Both the position numbers and the translations under genes were made by a program. From Bathymodiolus brooksi methanotrophic gill symbiont (GTDB lineage Bacteria > Pseudomonadota > Gammaproteobacteria > Methylococcales > Methylomonadaceae), in NCBI GenBank assembly GCA_020996635.1, contig JAJJBE010000127.1, forward strand, positions 1 through 36,642: 36,642 nt of DNA, written 5' to 3'. Below the pieces are notes generated by a model. That model did no database searches and was not told the DNA's origin. It was given only the letters and a program-made list of their open reading frames with translations. Shown here piece by piece: positions 1-7,471 of this stretch. Numbering within the stretch: the first letter of the stretch is position 1; every line of letters starts with the position of its first letter.

Positions 1-110
1 ACGCCCAAATTTTTAGCGATTTGAGGGATAGATTCATCAGAATCTAAGGCTAATTTAATAGCAGATTCTTTAAATTCGAGCGTGTAAGTATTTAGCTTTT
101 TCTTAGTCAT
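1..110 (-). CDS. IS3-family transposase OrfA, 5' part only (runs off the window)
   Basis: The first 36 residues read in the minus frame from the ATG at 110. They start MTKKKLNTYTLEFKESAIKL and continue with a helix-turn-helix pattern (ALDSDESIPQIAKNLGV). This is the usual N-terminus of IS3-family OrfA (InsE/COG2963-like), which binds the terminal repeats. The rest of the element lies outside the window. The ATG is about 60 bp inside the IS end at 170, which is normal spacing for this family. Confidence 0.8.
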   Translation of the reverse strand, partial: MTKKKLNTYTLEFKESAIKLALDSDESIPQIAKNLG

Positions 111-170
111 TTTGGGTACTCTATATTGAGGGGGTAAATCTTAGTTTTTGTGTCCTAAATAGTGTATCCA
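1..170 (-). mobile_element. End of an IS3-family insertion sequence
   Basis: Read on the minus strand, the element seems to start at 170 with TGGATACACTATTTAGGACA (170-151), a TG-initiated end typical of IS3-family elements, followed by the OrfA start at 110. The boundary is inferred from one end only, because the other end and the target duplication are outside the window. It lies only 9 bp from the stop codon of the NgoPII-like gene at 180, so it marks where the cassette array was interrupted. Confidence 0.65.
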
Positions 171-179
171 CATCAATAT

Positions 180-1021
180 TCATGATAGCTCCATCGTAAT
201 GAGCTTTGCACTCATTAACTTTGCTGGATTATCAGGGTTTTTAATTTTTACATCACGTAGAGATATATTAGGATGATTGGTAATCGCATCCCTATCAATA
301 GCACTAAAAGTATTAAATTTTTCTTCTCTTAAAATACATGTTAGAGCGAATTTAGATGAGTCATTGGCACTAAAGGTGTCCTTGAATACCTTTAATGGGT
401 TATCTATATGCCACATCCCCCTGATACAAAGGTTTGTAATACCCAAAGGATCAACTCTATTAACCCTCCCAAGCTCCTTTGTCTCCGAAAATTCAATATC
501 TGGGATTTCTGTTACACCCTTTTTAATTATCCTACCTATGCGCTCATACACATTCTTACTAGCAGCATAGCAATCACCATACACCAGCGATAAATGAATT
601 AACTCGTCATCATTTGTAACACCAACTGCATAAATAATATCTTTTTCTTCCCAGCTCTCACAGTCTCTACAAGCGTCCGTTATTTTTGAGTCACTTGCAT
701 ATAACTTATGTTTTGGATATGAGCTATTCAATGCAATGGCTGACCCTTTACTTTGAATTTTTTAACTTCTATAGCATCGCTATTTTTTAAAATTATATCA
801 GGAGGGTTATTTTGATTTCCCAAGTATGAAAAAACAGAACTAACCTTTAAATTACGTGCATCAATATCAGCCTCTGATATTGTATTTGCAAAAGCATCCT
901 GAATGTATAATTCAAGAGCTTCACCTATATTATTAATAGAATTTCTACCCGAATAGGTGGCTTTTAATTTTTCAACAGGGTTTTTTTCTATGTTGATAAT
1001 TGCTTTTAGAATATTTGACAT
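180..1021 (-). pseudogene. NgoPII-like type II restriction endonuclease, frameshifted
   Basis: Two consecutive minus-strand frames make one protein. The upstream part (1021-728) carries SGRNSINNIGEALELYIQDA and NNPPDIILKNSDAIEVKK. The downstream part (from about 757 to 180) resumes with AIALNSSYPKHKL and a cysteine-containing segment (DACRDCESW). From memory these match the R.NgoPII family (GGCC-specific). The break is in a run of six T at 758-763: one extra base would join ...EVKK to IQSKGSAIALNSS. The start at 1021 has AAGGAA about 10 bases upstream and suits the family better than 1045. No cognate C5 methyltransferase is present in this cassette. It could be an inactive gene, a phase-variable tract or a sequencing error in the homopolymer. 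Confidence 0.7.
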
Positions 1022-1128
1022 TTGTTGAGCTTTCCTTGAAAGCAAAAATTAATTTTACTAAAAATGATAATAATACCAACAAATTTCCAAGTCGTCTGAT
1101 TGTTTTATTTTATAGCAGGCTCATGCCC

Positions 1129-1224
1129 CTAACGCTACCATAACCGGCAGCTAAAAGTGGTGTGGCTGTAGCGTAGCGAAAGCCGCGCCGCTTTTAGCTG
1201 TCCGCGCTGATGGTTTTGTTAGCT
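1129..1224 (-). other. attC: attC recombination site (cassette of the ApaLI-like system)
   Basis: On the minus strand it runs from the R''-type core GAGCTAAC to the R'-type core GCGTTAGGGG. The arms pair as CAGCTAAAAG and CTTTTAGCTG around a GC-rich centre. The crossover (G^TT) falls between plus-strand positions 1132 and 1133. The stem differs from the TTGACGTAAAAAG type found at most other sites in the array. The upstream gene reads deep into this site. Confidence 0.85.
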
Positions 1225-2407
1225 CTTTTTTACTCAAACACTTTGCTATTTGAAGTGATGGAGCTTGAAGAATTATCATACCTTCAAAATTAACCTTTTC
1301 ATCAAATAACCCTATTTCATTAGTTTGAATAAGAATGACTTTCTTCGATTTTTTTGTATTCTTAGCCTTCATGAGATATGCAGCCGCCTCCCCTAAAGTT
1401 TCGTTTACTTTCTGAACACGAATTAATACAGGACTATTTTCATACACCTCAACTAATATTGCATCAATGCCTTTATTTCTTTGGACAGGGTTGAAATCAA
1501 TGCCTTTTAATAATGCTAAAGCATCTTGATCTGCGTTAATATAAGAACGCCTACCATTTTTCAAAAGGTTTGAGTGTGTCTTGATCGGGTTCTTTATGCG
1601 ACTCAGTGAAAGTTTAACGGCTTCTTCTGATTTATCTATTCCTATAAAATTACGATTTTGTAACATTGAAGCAACACAGGTCGTTCCACTACCACAGAAA
1701 GGATCTAGGACTAGATCGCCTTTCTCTGTTGTAAGTTCAATAATACGCTCTAAAAGTAACAAGGGTTTTTGTGTTGGGTATCCTACCCGTTCCTTAGCTT
1801 TTGGATTTAAATAAGGTATTTCCCAAACATCGCTTAAAGGAACACCTTTTTTCTTATCACCCTGTTTAAACTCACCTTTACTATCAAGATCATAGACTGA
1901 CTTATTATGTTCATCCCTTGTTCTACGTTGTAAAATTTGGTCAACATTAGTGGTTTCTGAATAAGCGGTATAAATTGGATTAAACTTAAAATTTTTTGAT
2001 TTTGAATAAAAATAGATATTTTGATGAGCTGGCAACAATCCTTTTTTAGAATTAGACCACCGCTTATAACTCCAAATTATTTCTGATTGAAAGTTACTTG
2101 CACCAAAGACTTGATCTAATATTGCTCGGACAATATGCTCTCCACTTTTATCGCAGTGAACAAAGATAGATCCTGTTTCCTTTAAAAGTCTATGCATCAA
2201 TAATATTCGTTCGTTTAAAAATTTCGCATATTCTTTATTTGTCCCCCAAATATCATCAAAACTAAATTCCTGTGTTCGGTCTCTATTTTTTAATACATGT
2301 TTTTTTTCTGTGAAGAAGGGGGGGTCAAGATAAATGAGGTCAAGAGACCCCTCATCAATTATCTTCATTTTTTCTAAACAGTCACCTTGAATAATAGAAT
2401 TAATCAT
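1151..2407 (-). CDS. Beta-class DNA methyltransferase of a type II R-M system
   Basis: It transfers a methyl group from S-adenosylmethionine to an amino group of adenine or cytosine in the recognition site. The catalytic motif DPPF (residues 28-31) comes before the SAM-binding motif DPFCGSGTT (235-243); this order defines the beta class, and DPPF favours N6-adenine but does not prove it. The start at 2407 (MINSIIQGDCLEKM) overlaps the endonuclease stop by a few bases, so the pair is translationally coupled. The frame does not stop before the attC site: the last 24 residues, from KEL to QPHHF, are encoded by attC sequence, so the tail is probably not functional. Target specificity cannot be read from the sequence beyond its partner being ApaLI-like. 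Confidence 0.88.
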   Translation of the reverse strand: MINSIIQGDCLEKMKIIDEGSLDLIYLDPPFFTEKKHVLKNRDRTQEFSFDDIWGTNKEYAKFLNERILLMHRLLKETGSIFVHCDKSGEHIVRAILDQVFGASNFQSEIIWSYKRWSNSKKGLLPAHQNIYFYSKSKNFKFNPIYTAYSETTNVDQILQRRTRDEHNKSVYDLDSKGEFKQGDKKKGVPLSDVWEIPYLNPKAKERVGYPTQKPLLLLERIIELTTEKGDLVLDPFCGSGTTCVASMLQNRNFIGIDKSEEAVKLSLSRIKNPIKTHSNLLKNGRRSYINADQDALALLKGIDFNPVQRNKGIDAILVEVYENSPVLIRVQKVNETLGEAAAYLMKAKNTKKSKKVILIQTNEIGLFDEKVNFEGMIILQAPSLQIAKCLSKKELTKPSARTAKSGAAFATLQPHHF

Positions 2408-3191
2408 TTGCCGTCTCACTTTCTCTACGACCTGCAATATCTACCAAAATTTCTTTTAAATCATAGCCACTAGTTTGATAGAGATACTCCCACGCATCAT
2501 CGCCAGCATAATATTCACCATTAACACCACCATAAAGTGTTTTGAGCGTCTCTTGGATTTTAATGGCTTGTTCTCTTTGAGGGTAATAAAACATGACCCG
2601 AATGGGCTTATATCCATGTTCTTTTATTACCTTAACCCTTGTATGCTCTTTTGTAATATGGTCTCCATCTGTTGTGGCATCTCGCCACTTTAATTCAACC
2701 GCATCATGACCATTTAAGAAATCTATTTCAAATGTTTTAGGTCTTTGTCCTTGCGTATTTTCTACGGTAGTTTTCCCACCATTTCCATTGGAAAAAAACA
2801 AACAAAGTGAAGCGGCTTCTTCAAGAAATGAACCTGCATACTTGTATAAAAAACGTCCAGTGTTTTGGTACTCATCAATTAACGAGCCTTCATTGCTTGG
2901 AATACCTAATACTCTATAAATTAAATAATGAGAATTATCATCTAATTTCATTTCCTCTTTGCGACTTATAATTTTAGTTTTCAGGTTTCCTGCATACTCA
3001 TCAGCTAATTCATTTATTTTTTTCTTTAGCAACGTTAAACAATCACCAGAAGCTATTGCAGCATCAATTTCAGTTCTTCGATGCAAATAAACAGCACTCA
3101 CTAGCTCCGCTTTTTTAAAACCTTTGGTTTCAATGCCTAGCTTTTTGCAATACTCATCTAATTCATCTTTTTTGAGTCTTTCTACTTTCAT
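2400..3191 (-). CDS. ApaLI-like type II restriction endonuclease
   Basis: A 263-residue protein. Its first 35 residues resemble a SAP DNA-binding motif (LKKDELDEYCKKLGIETKGF...AELVSAV). The core has FEIDFLNGHDAVELKW (residues 154-169), which fits a PD-(D/E)xK nuclease with D157 or D163 and E166-x-K168. It is followed by RDATTDGDHITKEHTR and GYKPIRVMFYYPQREQAIKI, which I associate with the RE_ApaLI family (GTGCAC cutters); this is recall, not a search. It is first in a two-gene cassette with the methyltransferase, which starts inside its 3' end. There is no control gene in the cassette. Confidence 0.65.
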   Translation of the reverse strand: MKVERLKKDELDEYCKKLGIETKGFKKAELVSAVYLHRRTEIDAAIASGDCLTLLKKKINELADEYAGNLKTKIISRKEEMKLDDNSHYLIYRVLGIPSNEGSLIDEYQNTGRFLYKYAGSFLEEAASLCLFFSNGNGGKTTVENTQGQRPKTFEIDFLNGHDAVELKWRDATTDGDHITKEHTRVKVIKEHGYKPIRVMFYYPQREQAIKIQETLKTLYGGVNGEYYAGDDAWEYLYQTSGYDLKEILVDIAGRRESETAND

Positions 3192-3257
3192 ACATTAGTC
3201 TCATTTATTAATCTAAACATTATACTATTGAGTATGAGATGTGTGTGATTTTAAGAG

Positions 3258-3352
3258 CTAACACCCGCATAACTTGACGTAAAAAGTGGCGGTTTTTTTG
3301 CATCGCAAAAAAAATAACGCTTTTTACGGTCAAGTTGATGCGATTGTTAGCT
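3258..3352 (-). other. attC: attC site (ATP-grasp cassette)
   Basis: The minus-strand cores are GCTAAC and GTGTTAGC, with arms CAACTTGACCGTAAAAAGCG and CTTTTTACGTCAAGTT around an A/T-rich loop. The crossover lies between 3261 and 3262. The stem is nearly the same as those at 9957 and 11758, as expected for a resident chromosomal array. The stop codon of the ATP-grasp gene lies inside the site. Confidence 0.9.
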
Positions 3353-4340
3353 TTTTTTGTGCGATAAAGTTATATAGGTTATTAACTAACTTAACAATAT
3401 GCTCCTCTTCAGATAACTCATTCAACTGATAAAAACCACCAACATTTAAAGTATTTATTTCAGATAATAACAACTCCTCATCGTCATCACCTTTAATAAG
3501 ATCAAAACCAAAAATAACGATCCCCTTACTTTCAAGGTCATCTGATAATTTATTAGCAATTTCTCTTTCTTTTCTATTTATAGTGGTTTTCTCAGATATA
3601 GCCCCTTGAGAAACATTTGCAAGCCATGAGTTTTTTCTCGGAACTCGGTTAAATGCACCTATTATTTTTCGGTTTACAACGAGGATGCGTTTATCCCCCA
3701 TTTTAATATTTTTCAAATATCTAACTGCTAAACACTTTTTCTCTGAATTTAGTAAATCATTAATGACCTGACAAAACTCGTTGTGTGAAATTTCCTTATT
3801 TTCATAATGTATTTTACCTTCCAAAATTCTGATAATTCCTTTTCCACCAAACCCTTTCAATGGTTTTACAACTATTGGAAACATACTAGAAAAATCAATC
3901 ACATCTTCTAAAGAAAAGCATAATTTCATTTCAGGACAATACTCTTTAAAATTAAAAAGATACTCCTTTGAGGATGTTTCAATTATTCCTTTTGGGGAGT
4001 TAATCACTATAGATTTTGCAAAAAAAGTATCAATAAACTTTAAGAAACTATCACTAACTGGCCTATCAACTCTAAGCAACACAACATCAACATCAATATT
4101 GATTATTTTATATGTGTTTTTATGTGATTTTTTATACAAATGAAAATTAAAATTTTCTTCCTCAACTTTATATATAAATGGAAAAGCTCCATTAACTACA
4201 TTAAAAAATGAGATATTCTCTTCAACACCCTGATCTATAATATAAATTTCATCCGATTTTTTTTGTATTTCAGATACTAAAGGATAGAAAGATTCTGTTT
4301 CAACATGACTATTTATATTGGTAATTAATAAAAATTTCAA
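3330..4340 (-). CDS. GshB/RimK-like ATP-grasp ligase
   Basis: A 336-residue ATP-grasp protein that would join a carboxylate to an amine or thiol with ATP hydrolysis. The nucleotide-binding strand and glycine loop are seen at 157-169 (VVKPLKGFGGKGI), the GDKRILVV segment at 215-222, and the metal-binding SEINTLNVGGF from 293. This set is closest to glutathione synthetase. The N-terminal substrate domain is diverged, so the substrate is unknown. The start is a TTG at 4340 preceded by GGGGA, overlapping the stop of the upstream DUF4760-like gene (TTGA). The last residues (KLTIAST) are encoded by attC. Being in a two-gene cassette with a membrane-anchored partner argues against a housekeeping role in glutathione synthesis. 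Confidence 0.8.
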   Translation of the reverse strand: MKFLLITNINSHVETESFYPLVSEIQKKSDEIYIIDQGVEENISFFNVVNGAFPFIYKVEEENFNFHLYKKSHKNTYKIINIDVDVVLLRVDRPVSDSFLKFIDTFFAKSIVINSPKGIIETSSKEYLFNFKEYCPEMKLCFSLEDVIDFSSMFPIVVKPLKGFGGKGIIRILEGKIHYENKEISHNEFCQVINDLLNSEKKCLAVRYLKNIKMGDKRILVVNRKIIGAFNRVPRKNSWLANVSQGAISEKTTINRKEREIANKLSDDLESKGIVIFGFDLIKGDDDEELLLSEINTLNVGGFYQLNELSEEEHIVKLVNNLYNFIAQKKLTIAST

Positions 4341-4906
4341 CCGACATCCCCAGTTTTTTGTCGATCAGAAATTTCGTTTGCTTTCCATTTTTCAGCATAG
4401 TTTTCTAGATTTATAAATAGCTCTTTTGTTTTTCTTTTATCTCTTGCATGCTCAATATATTGCCTGAACATTCTATTAAAAGTAATTACTCTCGTTTTTA
4501 ATAATGACTTACATATTTTTTCATCTGCAACACCATTTTTAATTGCGATACACATTGCTTCTAAACGTGCAAGGGAAAAATGTATATCATTAAAAACAGA
4601 AGGGTACTCAATTTTTTTCTCTTCCATTTTTGACAATCTAATTTCTTCTGGAAATTTACTATTAATTTCAAAATATAAATCCATTCTTTCAAGTAGTTCA
4701 ATGAGCTTTGGATCATCGGCAAATGAAAAACGTAATGAATTTACTCTACGATTCCAGTCATGATTATCTTTGTGAATTTCAAGGCTAGCTTTATGAACAA
4801 GTAGACTATCCGCTCTAACTTTATTAGATAGCTGTAACTGCCTCCCAGAGTAAAACAGCCCTATAGCAACTAAAAGTAAAGAAATTATATCTAACCATTC
4901 AATCAT
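4337..4906 (-). CDS. Membrane-anchored DUF4760-like protein
   Basis: I chose ATG 4906 over 4918 because GGAG sits six bases upstream. The protein begins with one hydrophobic helix (about residues 5-21, IISLLLVAIGLFYSG). A charged, mostly helical cytoplasmic part follows (HKDNHDWNRRVNSLRF, and later INFNRMFRQYIEHARDK-like segments). This pattern resembles DUF4760-type proteins of unknown function. It is first in the cassette and its stop overlaps the start of the ATP-grasp gene, so the two are co-translated. A membrane sensor or anchor working with a cytosolic ligase is plausible but not shown. Confidence 0.55.
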   Translation of the reverse strand: MIEWLDIISLLLVAIGLFYSGRQLQLSNKVRADSLLVHKASLEIHKDNHDWNRRVNSLRFSFADDPKLIELLERMDLYFEINSKFPEEIRLSKMEEKKIEYPSVFNDIHFSLARLEAMCIAIKNGVADEKICKSLLKTRVITFNRMFRQYIEHARDKRKTKELFINLENYAEKWKANEISDRQKTGDVG

Positions 4907-4929
4907 TATATTCTCCATATTTGTTCAAA

Positions 4930-5028
4930 AGCTAACGCCTAAATCAGCGCGCAGTTTAAAGGGGCGCGCTTTTTTGCTTCGCAAAAAACGTGACGCTTTA
5001 AACTGTCCGTTGGATTTTTTTGTTATGT
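4930..5028 (-). other. attC: attC site (three-gene TIGR04255-like cassette)
   Basis: The minus-strand cores are ACATAAC and GGCGTTAGC, with arms of the type ACAGTTTAAAGCG/CCTTTAAACTG and a CG-rich centre. The crossover lies between 4935 and 4936. It is immediately downstream of the stop at 5033. Confidence 0.88.
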
Positions 5029-5032
5029 TTTT

Positions 5033-5527
5033 TTATTCTGAGAAGATTAAAGAATCTAGACTATATCTATCTTGTAAATATTCAATTAATAAAGATCTTG
5101 ATTTTCTTAATGTAGCTCGTCCTTTTCCAATTTCATTATTATTAAAAATTGAAGAATGAGCAATATTTTCCTCTGTAGCATCATCAATAACTAAATTTTG
5201 CTGTAGATTTTCCTTGTTATTGACTGATCTTATATCTTGGCAAGTAAATTTTGCCAAACTAGCTTCCTCTCTATCCTCTGGTTTTTTTAACATCTGACTG
5301 TTAATACGCTCTTGTATGATTTCTTTTTTTGCAAAATCAAATCTATCTAGGCTAAGACCTCGACATTTCAAGTCATCTAAAGATATTGCTGATTCAATTA
5401 CAAGGCCATCTCTGACATGCTCAGGTGTATATAAAAGCCTTAATAACTCTTCCTCATCTTTCACAACCCCAAGAGAAAATTTACTTTGTTTTTCCTTTTC
5501 AGAGCCTAAAGTGTATTGGTGCGGCAT
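5033..5527 (-). CDS. Conserved-type hypothetical protein, third gene of the TIGR04255-like cassette
   Basis: A soluble 164-residue protein with no signal peptide or membrane helix. Visible blocks are LLYTPEHVRDGLVIESAISL with DDLKCRGLSLDR (about 31-62), then a cysteine-containing segment ending in IRSVNN, and VIDDATEENIAHSSIFNN (about 112-129). The blocks look like a conserved family, but I cannot name its activity. It starts 10 bp after the stop of the previous gene and ends against the attC site, so it is the last gene of a three-gene operon in one cassette. No Shine-Dalgarno is obvious, which suggests coupling. Confidence 0.6.
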   Translation of the reverse strand: MPHQYTLGSEKEKQSKFSLGVVKDEEELLRLLYTPEHVRDGLVIESAISLDDLKCRGLSLDRFDFAKKEIIQERINSQMLKKPEDREEASLAKFTCQDIRSVNNKENLQQNLVIDDATEENIAHSSIFNNNEIGKGRATLRKSRSLLIEYLQDRYSLDSLIFSE

Positions 5528-5537
5528 GTATTAAAAG

Positions 5538-6104
5538 CTATTTTCTAATAAGATTTATGATTTCGCTTGGTAAACCATCAGTTATGTTCGTTTCATCCGA
5601 CATAAACTCACTACCATCTGATTTTTTACCATAATATGAAAAGGTTTTATCTCCATAAAACCCTAAATCAAATCTAAAATCATCAAGAACCCAAAGAAAA
5701 TTAATTTCACCATCTGCTGCCAAAGATATAATTGGTGCATGTATTGGCGTAGATTTTAATAAGCTTCTTATAAATTTTTCAGCATCGCTTATAGTTGCCT
5801 GACTTACTTTTTTTGCTCCATTTCCATCCCAATTATTATCATACCTAGATTTTTCACGAATATTGGCAATCAAAAATAAATCTTGTCTACGAATATCGAG
5901 TCTTTGACTTTCTGCTACTGGCTCAATAAAGGTTCTTTCACTTTCTAGTAAAACAGGATTAGTTACAGATAGAATTGTTACAAAAGCTGTTGATATTAGT
6001 ACTATATTTTTTTTAGGAGATAATGTATTATCAATAGTTGGAGCGTTAAAAAAAGATGTACTAATACCCAAGTCTTTATTAGTTTGTGAGTTATAAAAAT
6101 TCAT
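5538..6104 (-). CDS. WDGNGA-motif protein with one putative membrane helix, second gene of the cassette
   Basis: 188 residues. A hydrophobic stretch (about 34-48, NIVLISTAFVTILSV) is flanked by lysines and may be a membrane anchor. The C-terminal half has NWDGNGAKKVSQATISDAEKF (about 92-112) and DGEINFLWVLDDFRFDLGF, ending in a GDKTFSYYG strand. I recognise this WDGxGA family as small hypothetical proteins seen in accessory DNA, without known activity. It starts one base after the TIGR04255-like gene and ends 10 bp before the third gene. Confidence 0.6.
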   Translation of the reverse strand: MNFYNSQTNKDLGISTSFFNAPTIDNTLSPKKNIVLISTAFVTILSVTNPVLLESERTFIEPVAESQRLDIRRQDLFLIANIREKSRYDNNWDGNGAKKVSQATISDAEKFIRSLLKSTPIHAPIISLAADGEINFLWVLDDFRFDLGFYGDKTFSYYGKKSDGSEFMSDETNITDGLPSEIINLIRK

Positions 6105-6105
6105 C

Positions 6106-6948
6106 TTAATTTAAATTAATTCGACTAGACATTTTTACTGTTAATAATTCTCTTAAAACCTTTTTATTCATACTGTGTAACTCCTTTATAGTTTCTTTTA
6201 TTACTAAATTATCTTCATCAATAGCAGAATAACTTATGAAATTTTTACCGTTAGTTTCACTTGTAATTATTGCATTATGATCAACAGTAACTATTAATTT
6301 TTTTTCACCTTTTATATCTGCATAAGATGCGCTTGTTTTAAGTTGATTTAAGCACTGATAATTTTTTAACTCTTCATACCACCCTACATGACTATGCCAT
6401 AACTTATTTTCAGCTTTAAATGCGCCATTGAATACCCAGTCAGTATTTTCATTAAATAATTCACTAAGACAAGCTTCTTCTGGTGGTACTTCACAAATAA
6501 AGCGGTCTATAAACATTAGCCCTACATTTGCAATAAAATTTCCACTCCCTTCCAAGTGATGAAAGGCTGATAGTAAATATGTAATAATTTTTTTATAAAC
6601 TTCTTCCCAAACACTATAGTTCAGGCAATGGATTGAAAGACTATTTTCAGTGGTTCTTAACATCCAGTTAATATTTCCACTATCATCAATATCCTGTAAT
6701 TCAATGCCAACTAATTTTTCACTTATATTACTTTTTGGCTTGGAGTCTTCAACTTTGAACTCAACATTTTGTTGTTGAATACGAATAGCCTTTGGGAAAT
6801 AAGCCACTAACTCAGTTTCTAATGAAACTAATCTTTGTATAGTTGCAGGGCTAAATTCTGGCGTAAACTGAATATAAACTACCATTTCAGTTATAGCATG
6901 TGCACCATTTATAGGTGAAAAAGATAATGTTTCAGTATTTTTATTCAC
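6106..6948 (-). CDS. TIGR04255-like protein, first gene of a three-gene cassette operon
   Basis: A 280-residue soluble protein. The N-terminus (INGAHAITEMVVYIQFTPEF and a following YFPKAIRI) and the C-terminus (VIKETIKELHSMNKKVLRELLTVKM) follow the outline of the TIGR04255 family: sporadically distributed, function unknown, often in accessory DNA. The start is a GTG at 6948. A 23-codon reading frame (7012-6941) overlaps it, which may couple translation. The three genes are packed in one cassette between attC sites, so they very probably act together. Confidence 0.6.
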   Translation of the reverse strand: MNKNTETLSFSPINGAHAITEMVVYIQFTPEFSPATIQRLVSLETELVAYFPKAIRIQQQNVEFKVEDSKPKSNISEKLVGIELQDIDDSGNINWMLRTTENSLSIHCLNYSVWEEVYKKIITYLLSAFHHLEGSGNFIANVGLMFIDRFICEVPPEEACLSELFNENTDWVFNGAFKAENKLWHSHVGWYEELKNYQCLNQLKTSASYADIKGEKKLIVTVDHNAIITSETNGKNFISYSAIDEDNLVIKETIKELHSMNKKVLRELLTVKMSSRINLN

Positions 6949-7012
6949 AAACTAACTCATTGAGTTTTGTATTTTTACTTCTTCTAAGATTCATATCTGT
7001 AATTTTACACAT
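6941..7012 (-). CDS. Possible 23-residue leader ORF before the TIGR04255-like gene
   Basis: ATG at 7012, stop at 6941, overlapping the GTG start at 6948. It reads MCKITDMNLRRSKNTKLNEL plus three residues. Upstream of it another open frame ends with ESWDAYGNIDFIELEKKDRN, overlapping this ATG. The chain of overlaps may be a translational leader or the decayed end of an earlier gene. There is no family match. Confidence 0.25.
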   Translation of the reverse strand: MCKITDMNLRRSKNTKLNELVCE

Positions 7013-7134
7013 TTCTATCTTTTTTCTCTAGCTCTATAAAATCAATATTTCCATATGCATCCCAACTTTCTACTAAGAATAGTGTAAAACTTAAAAGCGG
7101 GCAAGTCAGAAGAGTCTCGGGGAGGTTTTTTGAA

Positions 7135-7231
7135 ACATAACACCGCGGTGACTGGCGTGTTTGCCTTGGTAATGGAGTGCGAGCACGGACGATTACCAAG
7201 GCAAACATGCCAGTCGAACGCGGTGTTATTT
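7135..7231 (-). other. attC: attC site of mini-cassette copy 1
   Basis: A long hairpin-forming site on the minus strand: AATAAC, ACCGCG, CGACTGGC and GTTTGCCTTGGTAAT, then the mirrored ATTACCAAGGCAAAC, GCCAGTC, ACCGCGGTGTTATG. The TT between the ACCGCG and CGACTGG blocks on one side is unpaired, as expected for the extrahelical bases that guide integrase. The crossover lies between 7140 and 7141. Confidence 0.8.
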
Positions 7232-7337
7232 AGGTTCTGGAGCGATGCGACAGATCCTTAATAACTGAGCTTTCGACTGGGCACCAGTCACCGCGGTGTT
7301 ATTGAGGAACTGGAGCGCAGCTCCAGTTCCTCAATAA
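7141..7337 (-). repeat. ORF-less 197-bp mini-cassette, copy 1
   Basis: Bounded by crossover points at 7140/7141 and 7337/7338. It is the same length as 13278-13474 and differs by only about four bases (GGTG against TTAG near 7221, and G against C near 7254). It contains a perfect hairpin with 22-bp arms, GGTGTTATTGAGGAACTGGAGC around GCA, continuing into the neighbouring attC at 7338. Other AATAAC...GTTATT palindromic units follow, then its own attC. There is no coding frame of note. It may be a transcription terminator or a regulatory or filler cassette. Confidence 0.8.
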
Positions 7338-7431
7338 CACCAAAATCACTTGCCATTTAAAGTGGCGGTTTTTTTTGCGAATAGCAAAAAAAGTGACGCT
7401 TTAAATGGTCAAGTGGATTTTTTTGTTATGT
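7332..7431 (-). other. attC: attC site (divergent R-M cassette)
   Basis: The minus-strand cores are ACATAAC and GGTGTTATTG, with arms CACTTGACCATTTAAAGCG and CTTTAAATGGCAAGTG. The crossover lies between 7337 and 7338. It lies just downstream of the C5 methyltransferase. Confidence 0.88.
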
Positions 7432-7471
7432 GCTTTTAAATCAAACACTTTACTATAATTTAGTATTATTT

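Noticed and set aside
7005..7208. 67-codon minus-strand open frame starting inside the mini-cassette attC
   Set aside because: Its first half is attC hairpin sequence. Only the last 20 codons could be a gene remnant, noted under the leader finding.
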